DNA of 64,000 nt from Basidiobolus meristosporus CBS 931.73 (GCA_002104905.1 MCFE01000389.1:19024-83023), one strand, 5' to 3'; positions 35,853-46,629 are shown, counted from the stretch's first letter. Notes: a model not told the origin generated them from the sequence alone. Translations and numbers: made by a program.

Positions 35853-38123
35853 ATGAGTAGTCCACGCGTAGTTGCACTTCTTGATAACGTTAAGAGGCCA
35901 ACAAGAAAGATCGACTTCCCAACCACCGGAGTCAGCAAGAAGTCTATCAGCGTATCTGAGATTTACGGGGAGAATGTGTTTACCCTGAAGTCCATGTCCA
36001 AGGCGTTACCCAAGCCAATCTTTGCTCAGTTCATTAAGCAGGTGAAGGGTCGCCAAACTTTGGACAAAGCTACCGCCGATGCTATTGCTCATGCTGTTCG
36101 TATCTGGGCCACTGAGCGCGGCGCCACCCACTTCACTCACTGGTTCCAGCCTCAAACTGGAACAACTGCTGAAAAGCACGACTCCTTCCTCACTTTAAGA
36201 TCTATTCATGGTCCCACAGGTGAAGAAGTCCACGCTATGGACTCGTTTTCAGGAACCCAGCTGCTCCAAGCGGAGCCCGATGCCTCAAGCTTCCCATCCG
36301 GGGGAATGAGAACCACATTCGAGGCCAGAGGCTACACAGTGTGGGACACCACCAGTCCCATGTTCATCCAGCCCGGTCCCCACAACACCTCAATCCTGTA
36401 CATTCCCTCGGTGTTCATCTCATACAACGGAGATGCCTTGGATGAGAAGACAGTGCTGCTCAGGTCCAGTGAGGCCGTGTCCAAGGCCGCCTGCCGCCTC
36501 TTGAACCTCATCAAGCCTGTCCCAGCCGGCGTGCCACCATATGTCCAGCGCGTGTACTCCACGCTCGGAACGGAGCAGGAGTTCTTCCTGATTGACCGTG
36601 CATTATATGCTCTTCGTCCAGATCTCAAGATCTGTGGTCGCGCTCTCTTCGGTAACCTTCCGCCGAAGCACCAACAGATGGAGGACCACTACTTTGGCCA
36701 GATGCCAAGCAGAGTGATCGCCACCTTGAGCGAGACTGAGCTGGAGAGTTACAAACTCGGGGTCCCAATCAAGACCAGACACAACGAGGTTGCCCCATCG
36801 CAGTTTGAGATGGCGCCAATCTTCGAGGAGGCCTCGATCGCGGTTGATCACAACTTGATCACCATGGAGGTGCTCCACAAGGTGGCGCACAGACACAACC
36901 TGAAGGTCCTATTCCACGAGAAGCCGTTCAAGGGAATCAATGGATCTGGCAAGCACTGCAACTGGTCGCTCTCCACGGACCGCGGGGAGAACCTGCTTGA
37001 CCCCACGGTCAAGCCAGAGACCAACTACCAATTCCTTCTGTTCCTTGTTGCCGTACTTCACGCGGTGCACAAGCATGGTGGTCTTCTGCGCACCACCATT
37101 TCCAGTGCGTCGAACGATCATCGCCTTGGAGCGGCTGAAGCGCCGCCTGGAATCGTGTCCGCCTTCCTGGGCGAGCAGTTGAGCGAGGTCCTTGATGCGG
37201 TGGAGGAGGCCCGCCCTATCAAGACTTTCTCCCGACCCCATATCCAATCGGTGAAGCTTGGAGGCACTAGTCTCGACGTCAAGGTTGCCTCACTTCCCAG
37301 CATCACCCGTGATCTGACCGATCGTAATCGTACATCTCCATTCGCCTTCACCGGGAACAAGTTCGAGTTCCGTGCGGTTGGATCCAAACAGTCCCCCTCG
37401 TTCCCAGTCACTGTACTCAACGCGGCTGTGGCCTCTGCCCTCAACGAGATCACCGAGGAACTGATCAAGGAGAAGGGTGACAAGCCGATGGTCTCGGACG
37501 CTGACAAACTCAACGTCATCAAGAAGTACATCGCCTCCACCAAGCCCATCCGCTTCGAGCGGGACAACTACTCCGATGAGTGGGTGCAGGAGGCCGAACG
37601 CCGCGGACTTCCCAACCTCAGGAACTCTCCAGATGCATTCGAGCAGCTGATGACTGCTGAATCGAAGAAGATGCTGGTCGAGGAGACCGGGGTGTTCACC
37701 GAGTCTGAACTCAACTCCAGATACCATATTTTGAACGAACGGTATGCCAAGGATTTGATTGTGGAGGCCAACACGCTGAAAACCTTGGTCCAGCAACAAA
37801 TCTTACCCAGCGCCTATGAGTACAGAAAAGATCTCGCTCTGTCGGCCTCGGCGCTGGATAACTTGGGTATCGATGCGGCAGCAGAAAAGAAGCTTCTCAC
37901 GCAGATGAGCTCGATCGTAAATGAGCTCCAGGATAAGACCGAGGAGTTGGTCAAATCCGTCGATACTGTCGAACAAAGCGACCATCACGACCAAGCACAC
38001 GGGGCATGCAAGCAGATCCTTCCCACCATGGGCATCGTACGCTCCCTTGCGGATAAGTTGGAAGAGTTGGTGGCCGACAAGTTCTGGAGCTTGCCAAAGA
38101 ATACGGAATTACTATTTTACTGA
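35853..38123 (+). CDS. Glutamine synthetase type III, copy 2
   Basis: This 756-residue intronless paralogue of the gene at 32,562-34,823 carries all the same catalytic motifs: GTEQEFFLID, NEVAPSQFEMAPIFEEASIA, VLFHEKPFKGINGSGKHCNW, SASNDHRLGAAEAPPG. Residues about 132-618 are identical to copy 1; the first ~130 residues differ modestly (GVSKKSISVSEIYGENVF against HGKAISVAEIFGENVF) and the last ~90 strongly (LDNLGIDAAAEKKLLTQM against MSDIGVDASAETSLLTDL). Both end ELLFY. Diverged N and C termini could allow different assembly or regulation. The TATAAAAG box at 35,758 lies 95 bp before the ATG. Confidence 0.95.
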   Translation: MSSPRVVALLDNVKRPTRKIDFPTTGVSKKSISVSEIYGENVFTLKSMSKALPKPIFAQFIKQVKGRQTLDKATADAIAHAVRIWATERGATHFTHWFQPQTGTTAEKHDSFLTLRSIHGPTGEEVHAMDSFSGTQLLQAEPDASSFPSGGMRTTFEARGYTVWDTTSPMFIQPGPHNTSILYIPSVFISYNGDALDEKTVLLRSSEAVSKAACRLLNLIKPVPAGVPPYVQRVYSTLGTEQEFFLIDRALYALRPDLKICGRALFGNLPPKHQQMEDHYFGQMPSRVIATLSETELESYKLGVPIKTRHNEVAPSQFEMAPIFEEASIAVDHNLITMEVLHKVAHRHNLKVLFHEKPFKGINGSGKHCNWSLSTDRGENLLDPTVKPETNYQFLLFLVAVLHAVHKHGGLLRTTISSASNDHRLGAAEAPPGIVSAFLGEQLSEVLDAVEEARPIKTFSRPHIQSVKLGGTSLDVKVASLPSITRDLTDRNRTSPFAFTGNKFEFRAVGSKQSPSFPVTVLNAAVASALNEITEELIKEKGDKPMVSDADKLNVIKKYIASTKPIRFERDNYSDEWVQEAERRGLPNLRNSPDAFEQLMTAESKKMLVEETGVFTESELNSRYHILNERYAKDLIVEANTLKTLVQQQILPSAYEYRKDLALSASALDNLGIDAAAEKKLLTQMSSIVNELQDKTEELVKSVDTVEQSDHHDQAHGACKQILPTMGIVRSLADKLEELVADKFWSLPKNTELLFY

Positions 38124-38550
38124 GACCCCCTAATGGATGAAATATGTACCAACAAATATGCCGCAAATCGCACACTATCCACACTGCTCATCTGCAGTTT
38201 CCCAAAAAAATCCCTTGTAAAGTCCCATGTGTGATATCGGTGATCTCTAAAGATCACCATCTGGGAACTGTAATATCTTAATCCAAATGAAAATAAATCA
38301 TGACAGATACGCGTCAGGTAAAGCCCATAATATAACCCAAAAAAATGACGTCCATTCTGGATTGTCAGCAATATCTGGAAAAATCACCAACAATTCGGGG
38401 AATTTTCACAATCACTTAAACAACTCTGTTGAATACTCTCTTGCAGTTACCAACTTTGAAGTGACCTCCTTAAAGCAGAATGTACCTTTTTCTTTTTTCC
38501 AACCCATTCAAAGGCAAACCTTACTAAATCGTGCACTTTTCCCCCTTAAG

Positions 38551-39329
38551 GTCTAGCTACTGGGTTTCGAACCAGAAATTCTGGTGTAAGTACTGTAAGA
38601 TCTATATAACAGACAACAAACCGGTATGTGTTGAAACGACCCCTTTCACGATGGACTCGGGAACATGGAACACTAAGCATAGTAATATTCTCGACACCAT
38701 AGAGTAGGCAAATCCACGATAATGGCAAGAAGCACAAGGATAATGTCAAGTATTATCTTAGGGAAGTGGATAAGAAATCCGAGGAAAACCGTAGGGAGCA
38801 AGACATGATGAAGATGGAATTGCGACGCATTGAAAGAGTAAGCTGGTCAGAGGACAAACCATTCACCTTGCTTGATGCTGATCTCTTTGTGACTCTTTAG
38901 GCGGCATACAAACAATACGCTCAAGACATTATTGATGGTGCCCCACCTCCAGCAATTCCTGTCAAAAGACCACCACCTCCACCTATTCCTCAATCTTCTG
39001 CATATTCGGCACCAGTACCACCACCCGAAGAGGAGAACCCCGCTGCAGACGAAGGCCCGCAAATCGGTCCATGGGTTCCAGTAGTAAAGCCCAAGCCGAC
39101 GAATATCGTCAAACCTAAAGAAACTTCGGATGTTCCATATGTCGAAGACGACGAGGATGATGGTGAGGATTTGAGTGGCTTCAAAATCGTGGAAAAGACA
39201 CACCCCGTTGATACGGAAGAACCTGCGGACGAAAAGGAGGAGCCCACTACCTCGCTTTTCAAAAAGAGGAAGAGCGACTCGGCCGGTAAGAAGAGAAATA
39301 TCAGGAAAAAATCAGGCACGGCTGAGTAA
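38551..39329 (+). CDS. WBP4/FBP21-like spliceosomal protein with matrin-type zinc finger (5' end unresolved)
   Basis: WBP4 proteins act in pre-mRNA splicing, associated with U2/B-complex factors. Exons: 38,551(?)-38,623; 38,703-38,837; 38,901-39,329, with clean GT-AG introns of 79 and 63 nt. The first exon starts YWVSNQKFWCKYCKIYITDN and joins to S.QIHDNGKKHKDNV, which gives the U1-like C2H2 finger C-x2-C ... H-x5-H at the N terminus, as in human WBP4 (YWKS..KKFCDYCK). Then come a charged helix (VDKKSEENRREQDMMKMELR), proline-rich stretches, an IGPWVPVV motif, an acidic EDDEDDGED run and a basic tail with SLFKKRKS and KKRNIRKK. No ATG is in frame in this exon: the initiating Met must be in an upstream exon, possibly near 38,357 (ATGAC|GTCC). 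No WW domain is visible. Confidence 0.8.
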
Positions 39330-39476
39330 AGCGCTAGCCCTTTCCATCAGTCACGCATAGCCACCACAATAAATCGTGTATATATACTTCGATAGACAAA
39401 CAGCTCACATAGAAGATGGAATCCATTTCGACAATAAAGAACGGTTATTTTATTGGAATGATACTGGTTAGGTCGC

Positions 39477-40109
39477 TTATTTCTTGACCTTTTGGGCTTC
39501 CTCTTCAGCCTTAAGCTTGGCACGCTTCTCACGGATACCGCGGTAACGTTGCTCGGAGCGAACGTTACGAAGGGTGGCGTAGGCAGAAGCATTCTTCTCC
39601 TCGTCAGTAACCTTGCGAGCCTTCTCCTTCTTGAAGACTTGGGTAACAGGCATGACGGAGCCAGAGAGTTGCTTGGCCTCAGCGAGCTCAGCAGCCTCGC
39701 TGTCACCCTTCTTGGGCTTGCCAGCCTTCTTGGGGAAGACAATAAGCTTAGCCTTGTAGGCCTTGAGACGTTGGACGTTCAAGCTGAGGGATTCCTCAGA
39801 CTTGTTGCGACGACGGTGGTCGACGGAGATACCGATGGTCAAAGCTTCCTTGCGTCTGATACCAGCTACCTTGAGTTCTTCCAAGGTGAAACCCTTACCA
39901 GCTCTCAACTTGGTGTTGTACTTGATGGTAGGGCATCTGACGGCAGGTCTGAGGAGACCGTCGACGGGACGGGGGGCAATACGAGCAGCCTTTTGGACGC
40001 GATTGAGTCTTCTGCGCTTCTTGCGACCGGCTTGGTCGAACCAGGTCTTGACACGCAATTGCCAGTCCTTACGGAAGTGGTTGTTCGGCAACTGATTGTT
40101 GTGCTTCAT
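39477..40109 (-). CDS. RPL13: 60S ribosomal protein L13 (eL13)
   Basis: This 210-residue protein starts [16 protein letters not shown], a form of the eL13 N terminus (NN..L.N.HF.K.W). Conserved blocks: [49 protein letters not shown], and the basic C terminus [18 protein letters not shown]. It is a cytosolic large-subunit protein. Just upstream of the ATG the minus strand reads TTCCTAG|GAAATG, a good 3' splice site, so a 5' UTR intron or a tiny upstream coding exon is possible. The nearest minus-strand TATA-like sequence is at about 40,281-40,290. Its 3' end faces the WBP4-like gene, 147 bp away. Confidence 0.96.
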   Translation of the reverse strand: MKHNNQLPNNHFRKDWQLRVKTWFDQAGRKKRRRLNRVQKAARIAPRPVDGLLRPAVRCPTIKYNTKLRAGKGFTLEELKVAGIRRKEALTIGISVDHRRRNKSEESLSLNVQRLKAYKAKLIVFPKKAGKPKKGDSEAAELAEAKQLSGSVMPVTQVFKKEKARKVTDEEKNASAYATLRNVRSEQRYRGIREKRAKLKAEEEAQKVKK

Positions 40110-40675
40110 TTCCTAGGAACGAATGGTTAAGGATGACATGTGTGTGGTGGCATCACTGGAGATGGATGCCAGCGAAGGTCTATTGATTTCATTCATATAA
40201 CATCATATAAAAGGATACGGTTGTTTCAGAACAACAAGGACTTGAAGGAAAGAGAAGGAACGGCTGTACCTCACGAGAACTATTTTATAAAGCGACCAGT
40301 TAAAATCCGTGACCATTCACTTTTTATTGGTGTATTCTAGGCAAAAATTCTCTGGGATTTTTGTTACGGCGGATCGGGGAAAATTTTTCCAATCTTTCAA
40401 TCATGGCGACTGCGTGGAAATCGGGTGGAATCTGGCCAAATGTCCATCAAGTTTCCCATAGATTTGGCATTTGGTTGCTCTCGAGCATCGACAACAAACA
40501 TTCACTCATATATATGCTAGCAGCGTTTGTAGCACCGTGCGCTATAAACCCATATCCACCTGCACTCATCACAATCACAACCCAATTAAGCAAACATGAT
40601 TTGGTCACAATGAAGATTCGTTTCTCCAAAAGTTTATTGGTATTCACAAGGGATAAAGTAAAGTGCGTACACACT
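40110..40675. other. Intergenic, RPL13 upstream region
   Basis: These 566 bp lie between RPL13 (upstream side) and the RPL32 stop. A TTTTATAAAG tract at about 40,281 could serve RPL13. No further gene is seen. Confidence 0.4.
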
Positions 40676-41074
40676 CTAGTTCTCTTGGGTGCGAAGTCTG
40701 GCGTTAGCGTTGGTAACCTTGACATTCAATTGTTGGGCGCGCTCAACAATGGAGATGCGGTTCTTGGAGCTGACGTTGTGAGCAATCTCGGCAGCGTAGG
40801 TACGGTTTTGCATCAACAAAACTTCCAATTCCTTAACACTGGAGACGACGAACTTCTTGAAGCCATTGGGCATAAGGTGACGGGTCTTCTGGTTGGAGCC
40901 ATAACCGATCTTGGGCATGGGGATTTGGCCCTTGAATCTACGACGGACACGGTTATCGATACCCTTGGGCTTTCTCCAAGACTCCTTGACGGTCTTGTAG
41001 CGGTCAGATTGATGACGCTTGAAGGGCTTAGTGCGCTTCTTGACAATAGAGACTTTGTTAACGGAAGAGACCAT
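40676..41074 (-). CDS. RPL32: 60S ribosomal protein L32 (eL32)
   Basis: This is a 132-residue protein of the usual eL32 length. Family blocks: [54 protein letters not shown], and the end [16 protein letters not shown]. It is a structural component of the cytosolic large ribosomal subunit. It has the same orientation as RPL13, 566 bp apart. The upstream gap to the divergent DCP1 gene is 444 bp and holds no further gene. Confidence 0.97.
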   Translation of the reverse strand: MVSSVNKVSIVKKRTKPFKRHQSDRYKTVKESWRKPKGIDNRVRRRFKGQIPMPKIGYGSNQKTRHLMPNGFKKFVVSSVKELEVLLMQNRTYAAEIAHNVSSKNRISIVERAQQLNVKVTNANARLRTQEN

Positions 41075-41518
41075 CTTTTACTACATACAATGCAACGTTA
41101 GTACGGGTCGTCGCAGATAGATGGCTGTTGATCGCTGAATGGATGCGAAATTACCTTGCTCACGCAGCCAAATGGATAGGGGAAGAGGAAGAACTTGGCT
41201 CGCCTATCTGAATTGTTTTAAAACTTCCCTTGGGTGCTGGAAAAAAATCAATACATCACCCCGCGATCGATCACATGACGAGGAAGGGGCCAACCACTGG
41301 CTGATGCAGTTTACCCAACTCTCGCTCCCAAACGCGTAACTTAACCCAGAAATGTTGATCAGGCTTGAGTGTGAAACGAGTCCAATGATCCATTGCTCCC
41401 ACTCGAAATGTTGGCTAGTATCGCGTGGTGGTGGGGAAATTTTCTTACCTGCGCACTCGTCATACCAAACGCACCTTTACTCCCCGCAACCACCTAACCC
41501 CCTTCTATTTCACACCTG

Positions 41519-43049
41519 ATGGATCCAGAGGCCAGACGTGCCGCCAACCTTAATGTGCTGCAGCGACTCGACAGGAGAATCTCCGAAATCTTAGATAGTT
41601 CTAGCCACGTCGTGGTCTACAAGTTCGATAATGATACACAATCTTGGGTACGGTATTTCCCTTGATGAGTGACTTTAGCGCCGGAATATTCACCCCAATG
41701 TTACTTCCCGCCTCTAGACCAAGAAGAACGTGGAAGGGACCATGTTTCTATTCAAGCGGTACCACTCCACCTTCACCTCAACCCCTTGTTCCCCACCCAA
41801 TGCCTGACCAGCGCTTCTTTTTCCTAGAGAGGTGTCCCCCAAATACGGCTTCTTTGTAATGAACCGACTGAGTATCGATAACTTCATCGTTTACCTCAAT
41901 GGAAACATGGATCTTCAGATAACCACCGATTTCATCATTTACAGAACTGGTGAAGGTAGTTCTACGGCCTTGCTAATCCCTCTCTCCCCAAATTAACCTC
42001 CTCTGTTTACCAGAGGATATCCACGGAATCTGGATGTACGAAACTGCCGATCGCGAGCGTGTAGGACGTGAACTTGTCGAGTACGTACCCCGATGGAGCC
42101 TTTTTTTGGTCCCTAACTCTGGTTTCTCCTTGCATACGCTGACGTCGTTTGTTCGTGTAGCTATTGCGAGAAGGCTAAACACGAAGACATGACACCCTCA
42201 ATAGTCAAGCCGACCAATGACGGGAAACACGACATTCTAGATATGCTCCAGAGAGCACGTGAAAAAAACACACCAACATCCCAGTCGCACGGCTCAGACC
42301 TTCAATCCCCTTCTCAGACCACGCCCGTTAACTCGAACTCAAACCCGAATCCGAGCCAGCCCGACATTCTTGGAAGCTTGTTCAAAAAAGCCAGCACCGC
42401 GTACCAACATACTTCGGGACCTCAACAAACTCCGCCAGTTCCTAGAACTACAGGCCCAGTGAGTCCAGCTACGATTTTTCCTGTCCCTCGAAAGGATTCT
42501 AATCTCTTGAAAACTAGCCAACGCCAGGGAACAGCGGTGGCACAGCTCCTGATTCTAACGTGTTGCTTAATCTTTTACAGGGTGGCCATACCAACCCCAT
42601 GGCACCTAGTCCCTCACAACTGGAAAGACCCACCATGCCCCAAATGGCACCCAACAACGTTTCCCCTCATATGCCCCTCCATATGCCACCCATCATCCCA
42701 CCAAACGTGAACCAGTTTTCACCACGTCCCCCAGTGCTGCCCAACGGCATGATTGGCATGCCTCTCTTGCACCCCGCCCAAGCGCTGGATGCATCAGTGC
42801 CTGTGATTCCACCACAGCGTGTCGGCCAGAACAGGCCTTTGTCTAGAGCCGAGTATATCGGACATTACATCTACTTGTTGCAGGTATGTGTATCCTCAAA
42901 TCATCATCGCCATAGATGGCAATACTCACTAACTCACCATTTCCACCCCCCCACCCCCGCCACAGAATGACCCGATTTTCGCGGACCTACTGTATCAAAG
43001 ATATCTGAAGCAGGGTAGTTACGAGGAGGTGTACAGGCCCAATATGTAA
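41519..43049 (+). CDS. DCP1: mRNA-decapping enzyme subunit 1 (Dcp1)
   Basis: Dcp1 activates the Dcp2 cap hydrolase in cytoplasmic P-bodies. Seven exons fit GT-AG rules and keep frame: 41,519-41,647; 41,718-41,758; 41,828-41,955; 42,014-42,080; 42,161-42,458; 42,518-42,883; 42,966-43,049; product 370 residues. Residues 1-150 form the EVH1 fold: ANLNVLQRLDRRISEIL, VVVYKF, W|TKKNVEGTMFLFKR, SPKYGFFVMNRLSIDNFIVY, IYRTGEEDIHGIWMY. A long Pro/Ser/Asn-rich middle follows, with NVLLNLLQGG, then the C-terminal SRAEYIGHYIYLLQNDPIF and LYQRYLKQGSYEEVYRPNM, which looks like the Dcp1 trimerisation helix. Six introns make it the most intron-rich gene here. Confidence 0.9.
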
Positions 43050-44470
43050 TGCCGGCACCGGCACTCGAACGGAGCCCGGGAATTCCCCTTAGACATGATC
43101 ATTGTTTCTTGAGATACTTTGAATCAATCCAATGTTCCCCCTCGATGGCCTCCTTCGTTGACCACTTCTTATAAAATTTCCGCCGGGATTTACTTGGTGA
43201 CGTTGGGTTTTTTTCTCGTCGAGACCGTCTAGTTTAGTGGCTACCTAGAGTTGTCTAGAAATCAGGGGTGGCTTGGTAAGGAAGCCTTCAGGCTAGGATT
43301 CGGTTGGTACTGGGGTTACCCCGCTCATTGAGGGAATTTACCACCTTTTGGCATTCCATCTTGTGGATCCACCATGCCAACCTCATACTGTGAAAATCTG
43401 GACCGTTCTTGCTCGAGCATTTCAAGCTCTATTTAGGTCTATGGAGTGATCTCATGGATCACGATCGTGTATAAGATATCTTTTGTTGGTGATAGCTCAA
43501 TCAAACCCGGTCAGGGTCAAGGTTGGGGTTGGGGTTGGGACTGAATTTAGGGTTTTGTCACTCAAACATCATTTAGCAAGAGATATGGAAATTTTCGACT
43601 GGACCTAAGTTTATACCCCCTTCTTTCCGAGATTATTTCCAGCATTTCTCTGTATCTACCGTAGGTATGAATGGGTTGTTTTCACTCCGTGGGCTTGCCA
43701 GAGGAAGTCCCGCCCATCTACCAGTTTCCCTGCCTTCTCGGAAGCCACTGGCCTGACTGAGCATTGTAAACAGTCTATATGGAGCAGCTTACAAATCCAC
43801 CGTAAGCCCTTGTATGGGAAGATAAAAAATTGGAATTGGAGGCGGTACATTTTATTCCTTGAGCTGGGAAATTGCCCAGTGAAAAGAATTGAATGGCATG
43901 CAAATTCCCAACATCCAGCAAAATCGAATCCCAGGTGCTGCATCAGACCACATTTATTGATACTATTAACCGATACCCTCCGGATATTGGATCATTGATG
44001 GCAATCATTTCCACCTGCATAAAATATTCAGTGTTCTACTCGGCTTCGGTGGATTTGCATTGGCAGTCCTTGATCGTTATTCAAAAAAATCCATTTTTTT
44101 TTTCAATCTCCATCCGGTTTCGGACGGTGTGAGTGGTGCGCATTTTTACCTTGATTACACATCAATCCTACACAGCACTACCGCACAAATATGGGATGGT
44201 TGGTAAACATTATCCAGCTTTTGCAGAGTGCGAAGCGGTTCCACTCAATGGAGGAATGCACGTGCTGTCGCCAAGCCAGGAATAGCACCCACCCAAATGG
44301 GGAAATGCTCTTTAAGGTTCACCAACTCCTATATCATGGAAGACACGAAAATCCACTTGCCGTGTGAAAAGAAGCGAGTCAACCCTTGACTTTATGCAAT
44401 CCTAACAACCTGTCCATATAACGCTAATCTAGGCTCCAAATTTATGGGTGGTTTGATCCAATGGGCGAAG

Positions 44471-45010
44471 TTATCTGATCCAGTTCGCTGCACCGTTTAT
44501 CTGATGGCTGGTAAGTCCAATCAACATTCCACTTGAAGAGGAATTCCACCTGGTGGCTCAACCATTCGGGTGATGGAACTTTCCAGGTTCTGAGTCGACA
44601 TCTGGCTTGCGGTGGCCTTGGTACACTTTATCTGATTCATCCTCGCCAATGCTGTCTTGTTTTGGCAAGGTCACTAAGGTGCAGTTGCAGTGGAATTACT
44701 CCACATAGCTTGCTTGCAGTACGTCTCGGATATTCCAATACCCAAGCCCCAAGTTAGCGAGTCTAGATAGCTAGACCAGAGAGCAGGAATAATCAGGCTG
44801 ATGCGGGACAAGAGCCTGTCCAGCCTGTCTGCTCGCGTATGTTGTCACAGAGGAAGGTGGCCATCTTACGGTGTACTCATTTACAACCAGGAACCAAGTG
44901 TCCCAAGTTGAGCGTTTTAACAAGAAAGAAAAACCAGGCCTAAGCCCTGTTAGCATCCACGCGAACCGAAAAGCTGTGGCTTTCTAAAAACAGAAAAAGG
45001 GATCTGATAA
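44471..45010. promoter_or_regulatory. Cluster of four ATCWGATAA iron-GATA sites
   Basis: Exact matches: 44,471-44,479 (minus), 44,497-44,505 (minus), 44,628-44,636 (minus) read ATCAGATAA; 45,002-45,010 (plus) reads ATCTGATAA. ATCWGATAA is the extended site of iron-responsive GATA repressors (SreA, Sfu1, SRE). The last site is 17 bp before the TATA box of the Fet4-like gene. Confidence 0.7.
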
Positions 45011-45027
45011 CTCGGGCCAGGTTTTTG

Positions 45028-45035
45028 TATAAATA
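45028..45035 (+). promoter_or_regulatory. TATA box of the Fet4-like gene
   Basis: TATAAATA lies 50 bp before the chosen ATG at 45,085. Confidence 0.7.
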
Positions 45036-45084
45036 GCTTGACCCGTCCACATGTTCAAGCCAAACACCCATCTCTTCATTGTCA

Positions 45085-46629
45085 ATGCCCGTTCAAAACC
45101 AGATCGCTGGCGGTGCTAAGGTAGGATTGAGTGAAAGAATCATCGATGGTTTCTGCTCACCTGGCAGGCAATATGGAGTCCAATCCGCCGCTCCAACTCA
45201 ATACATCGCCATCAATAAGCTGGAAGAGGTCTCGATCACTTCCACAGAAATCGCACCAGATGGAATCAGTTACAACCCTAAAACGAAGATCTCCATTGGA
45301 AGCCGATTTTTTGACACCATCACGAGATATGCTGGGTCCAGGGTCATCTTTGTGTTGACGCTGGCAGTGCTGGGCGGGTGGGCTATCATCGGGATTGTCT
45401 TGGGTGCGCCAGCCAACTGGCAGATTGCAATCCAGGATGGTGGCTCCATCCAATGCTACATTTCTGACACCCTCTTGATGCGTCAACAGCACAACCATTG
45501 CAAGAGACTATTGACTATCATTGCCCAGCTGCGGTCCAGGAGCGCAACATTCAAGCGACTCCTGGGGTATCCGCATATCGTGGCCAAGCTGGAGGCTGCG
45601 CTAGAGAAAAGCCATGGCCACCAATCTCCCGAGGATGATGTTGGTGATGGTGTGAAGCTGCCGGTGGTGAACTGGTTTGATAGATGCTGTAATTGCGTGT
45701 CGATTGCCGTGGGATCCATCTACTCCCTTGTTTTCTACTGGCTGGGCATCTTCGCGTGGATCGGTGTGGGATATCCTCTCCAGTGGAGCAACATGTGGCA
45801 ACTTTACATCAACACCGCCATTGCCGTGGAGCTTAGCTTCACCTCGATGTTCCTTCAGAATACCCGGCGTCGTCATATGGAGTATTTCGAGAAGTGCCTT
45901 GCGTCGGTGCTGAAGGCCGATCGGGATCTAGAGATTCTTCTGCGTCAGGTAACTGGTGACATCGAGCTGAACCCAGTGATTGTGGTGGAGCCTCCTAAAG
46001 TGAGCCTCGGTGTGCGTTCCATAGACTACTACGCAGATATCATCGGCTCCGGAGTAGGTGCGTTCATCTCCATCGCGGTTTTTGTTGTTTGGCTTGCTGT
46101 CGGGAATTGCATGCAGTGGAATTCGAATTGGTGGCTCATCATCGGCACTTACACCGGCCTGATCGGATACATAGATGGTTTCGTGCTGAGAAATGTGTAC
46201 TTCCGCCAAGACAAGCTCATGAACGCGCAATTCGATTTGCTGATCGACTCCGATCTGGCTCTGTTCCAGAAGCTGGGCCTGGAGCCACCGACGGGGCCTC
46301 CTTCTAGCAAACAATCCCTGATCAGTCGAGTGAGCGTGTTTTGGGGGACAGTTTGCGCCAAGCCCGAGTCTGTCCTGGGCTCAGTCCTCGTTACCATCGC
46401 TCTGTTATGTATCGCATCGGGAATGCATTGGAATGAAACTGGTCAACTGCTATGTAACACTCCAACCATGATCATCGAGGGCTTCCTGTTTGTAGTGTTG
46501 ATCCAGGCACACAATCTAGCCAACACCAAACGCCGGGTGCAATTGCACGATATATTGTTGCGCAGGCTCAAGTTGCTCCAACATGTACAAAGCATCGCAG
46601 ACACGAAAGGATTTAATGAAAAGAAGTAA
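45085..46629 (+). CDS. Low-affinity iron permease, Fet4-like
   Basis: Fet4 proteins are plasma-membrane carriers for Fe(II) and other divalent metals. This intronless 514-residue protein is close to yeast Fet4 (about 550). The family signature is clear in the first domain: SRFFDTITRYAGSRVIF, then W.IIGIVLGAPANWQI, IQDGGSIQCYISDTLLMRQQ. Three more membrane pairs follow at roughly residues 200-260, 310-370 and 410-470, each with a W-N/Q-rich loop (GYPLQWSNMWQL, CMQWNSNWWLI, MHWNETGQL), so the domain appears repeated. The start is the ATG at 45,085, 50 bp after the TATA box. Four iron-GATA sites upstream suggest control by iron. The convergent RGS gene ends 110 bp beyond the stop. Confidence 0.9.
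   Translation: MPVQNQIAGGAKVGLSERIIDGFCSPGRQYGVQSAAPTQYIAINKLEEVSITSTEIAPDGISYNPKTKISIGSRFFDTITRYAGSRVIFVLTLAVLGGWAIIGIVLGAPANWQIAIQDGGSIQCYISDTLLMRQQHNHCKRLLTIIAQLRSRSATFKRLLGYPHIVAKLEAALEKSHGHQSPEDDVGDGVKLPVVNWFDRCCNCVSIAVGSIYSLVFYWLGIFAWIGVGYPLQWSNMWQLYINTAIAVELSFTSMFLQNTRRRHMEYFEKCLASVLKADRDLEILLRQVTGDIELNPVIVVEPPKVSLGVRSIDYYADIIGSGVGAFISIAVFVVWLAVGNCMQWNSNWWLIIGTYTGLIGYIDGFVLRNVYFRQDKLMNAQFDLLIDSDLALFQKLGLEPPTGPPSSKQSLISRVSVFWGTVCAKPESVLGSVLVTIALLCIASGMHWNETGQLLCNTPTMIIEGFLFVVLIQAHNLANTKRRVQLHDILLRRLKLLQHVQSIADTKGFNEKK

Larger units (their letters stand above)
43050..45084. other. Intergenic region upstream of the Fet4-like gene
   Basis: About 2 kb with no coding frame that I can support. 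The proximal 620 bp carry the ATCWGATAA cluster and a TATA box listed separately. GT-rich runs (GGGTTGGGGTTGGGG near 43,530) have no evident meaning. Confidence 0.5.

Noticed and set aside
32562-38123. Bacterial contamination or very recent transfer of the GSIII genes
   Set aside because: They lie between intron-bearing eukaryotic genes, have TATA boxes and codon use like their neighbours, and occur in divergent duplicate.
38560-38600. Possible tRNA B-box (GGTTTCGAACC)
   Set aside because: It is coding sequence of the WBP4-like first exon and no cloverleaf can be drawn around it.
39492-40130. 212-codon plus-strand frame
   Set aside because: It is antisense to RPL13, whose minus-strand product is unmistakable; it has no motif of its own.
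40361-41101. 246-codon plus-strand frame
   Set aside because: Its 3' part is antisense to RPL32 and its 5' part is low-information intergenic sequence; no family features.
45079-46629. Start of the Fet4-like gene two codons earlier, at 45,079
   Set aside because: That codon is TTG; the first in-frame ATG is 45,085.
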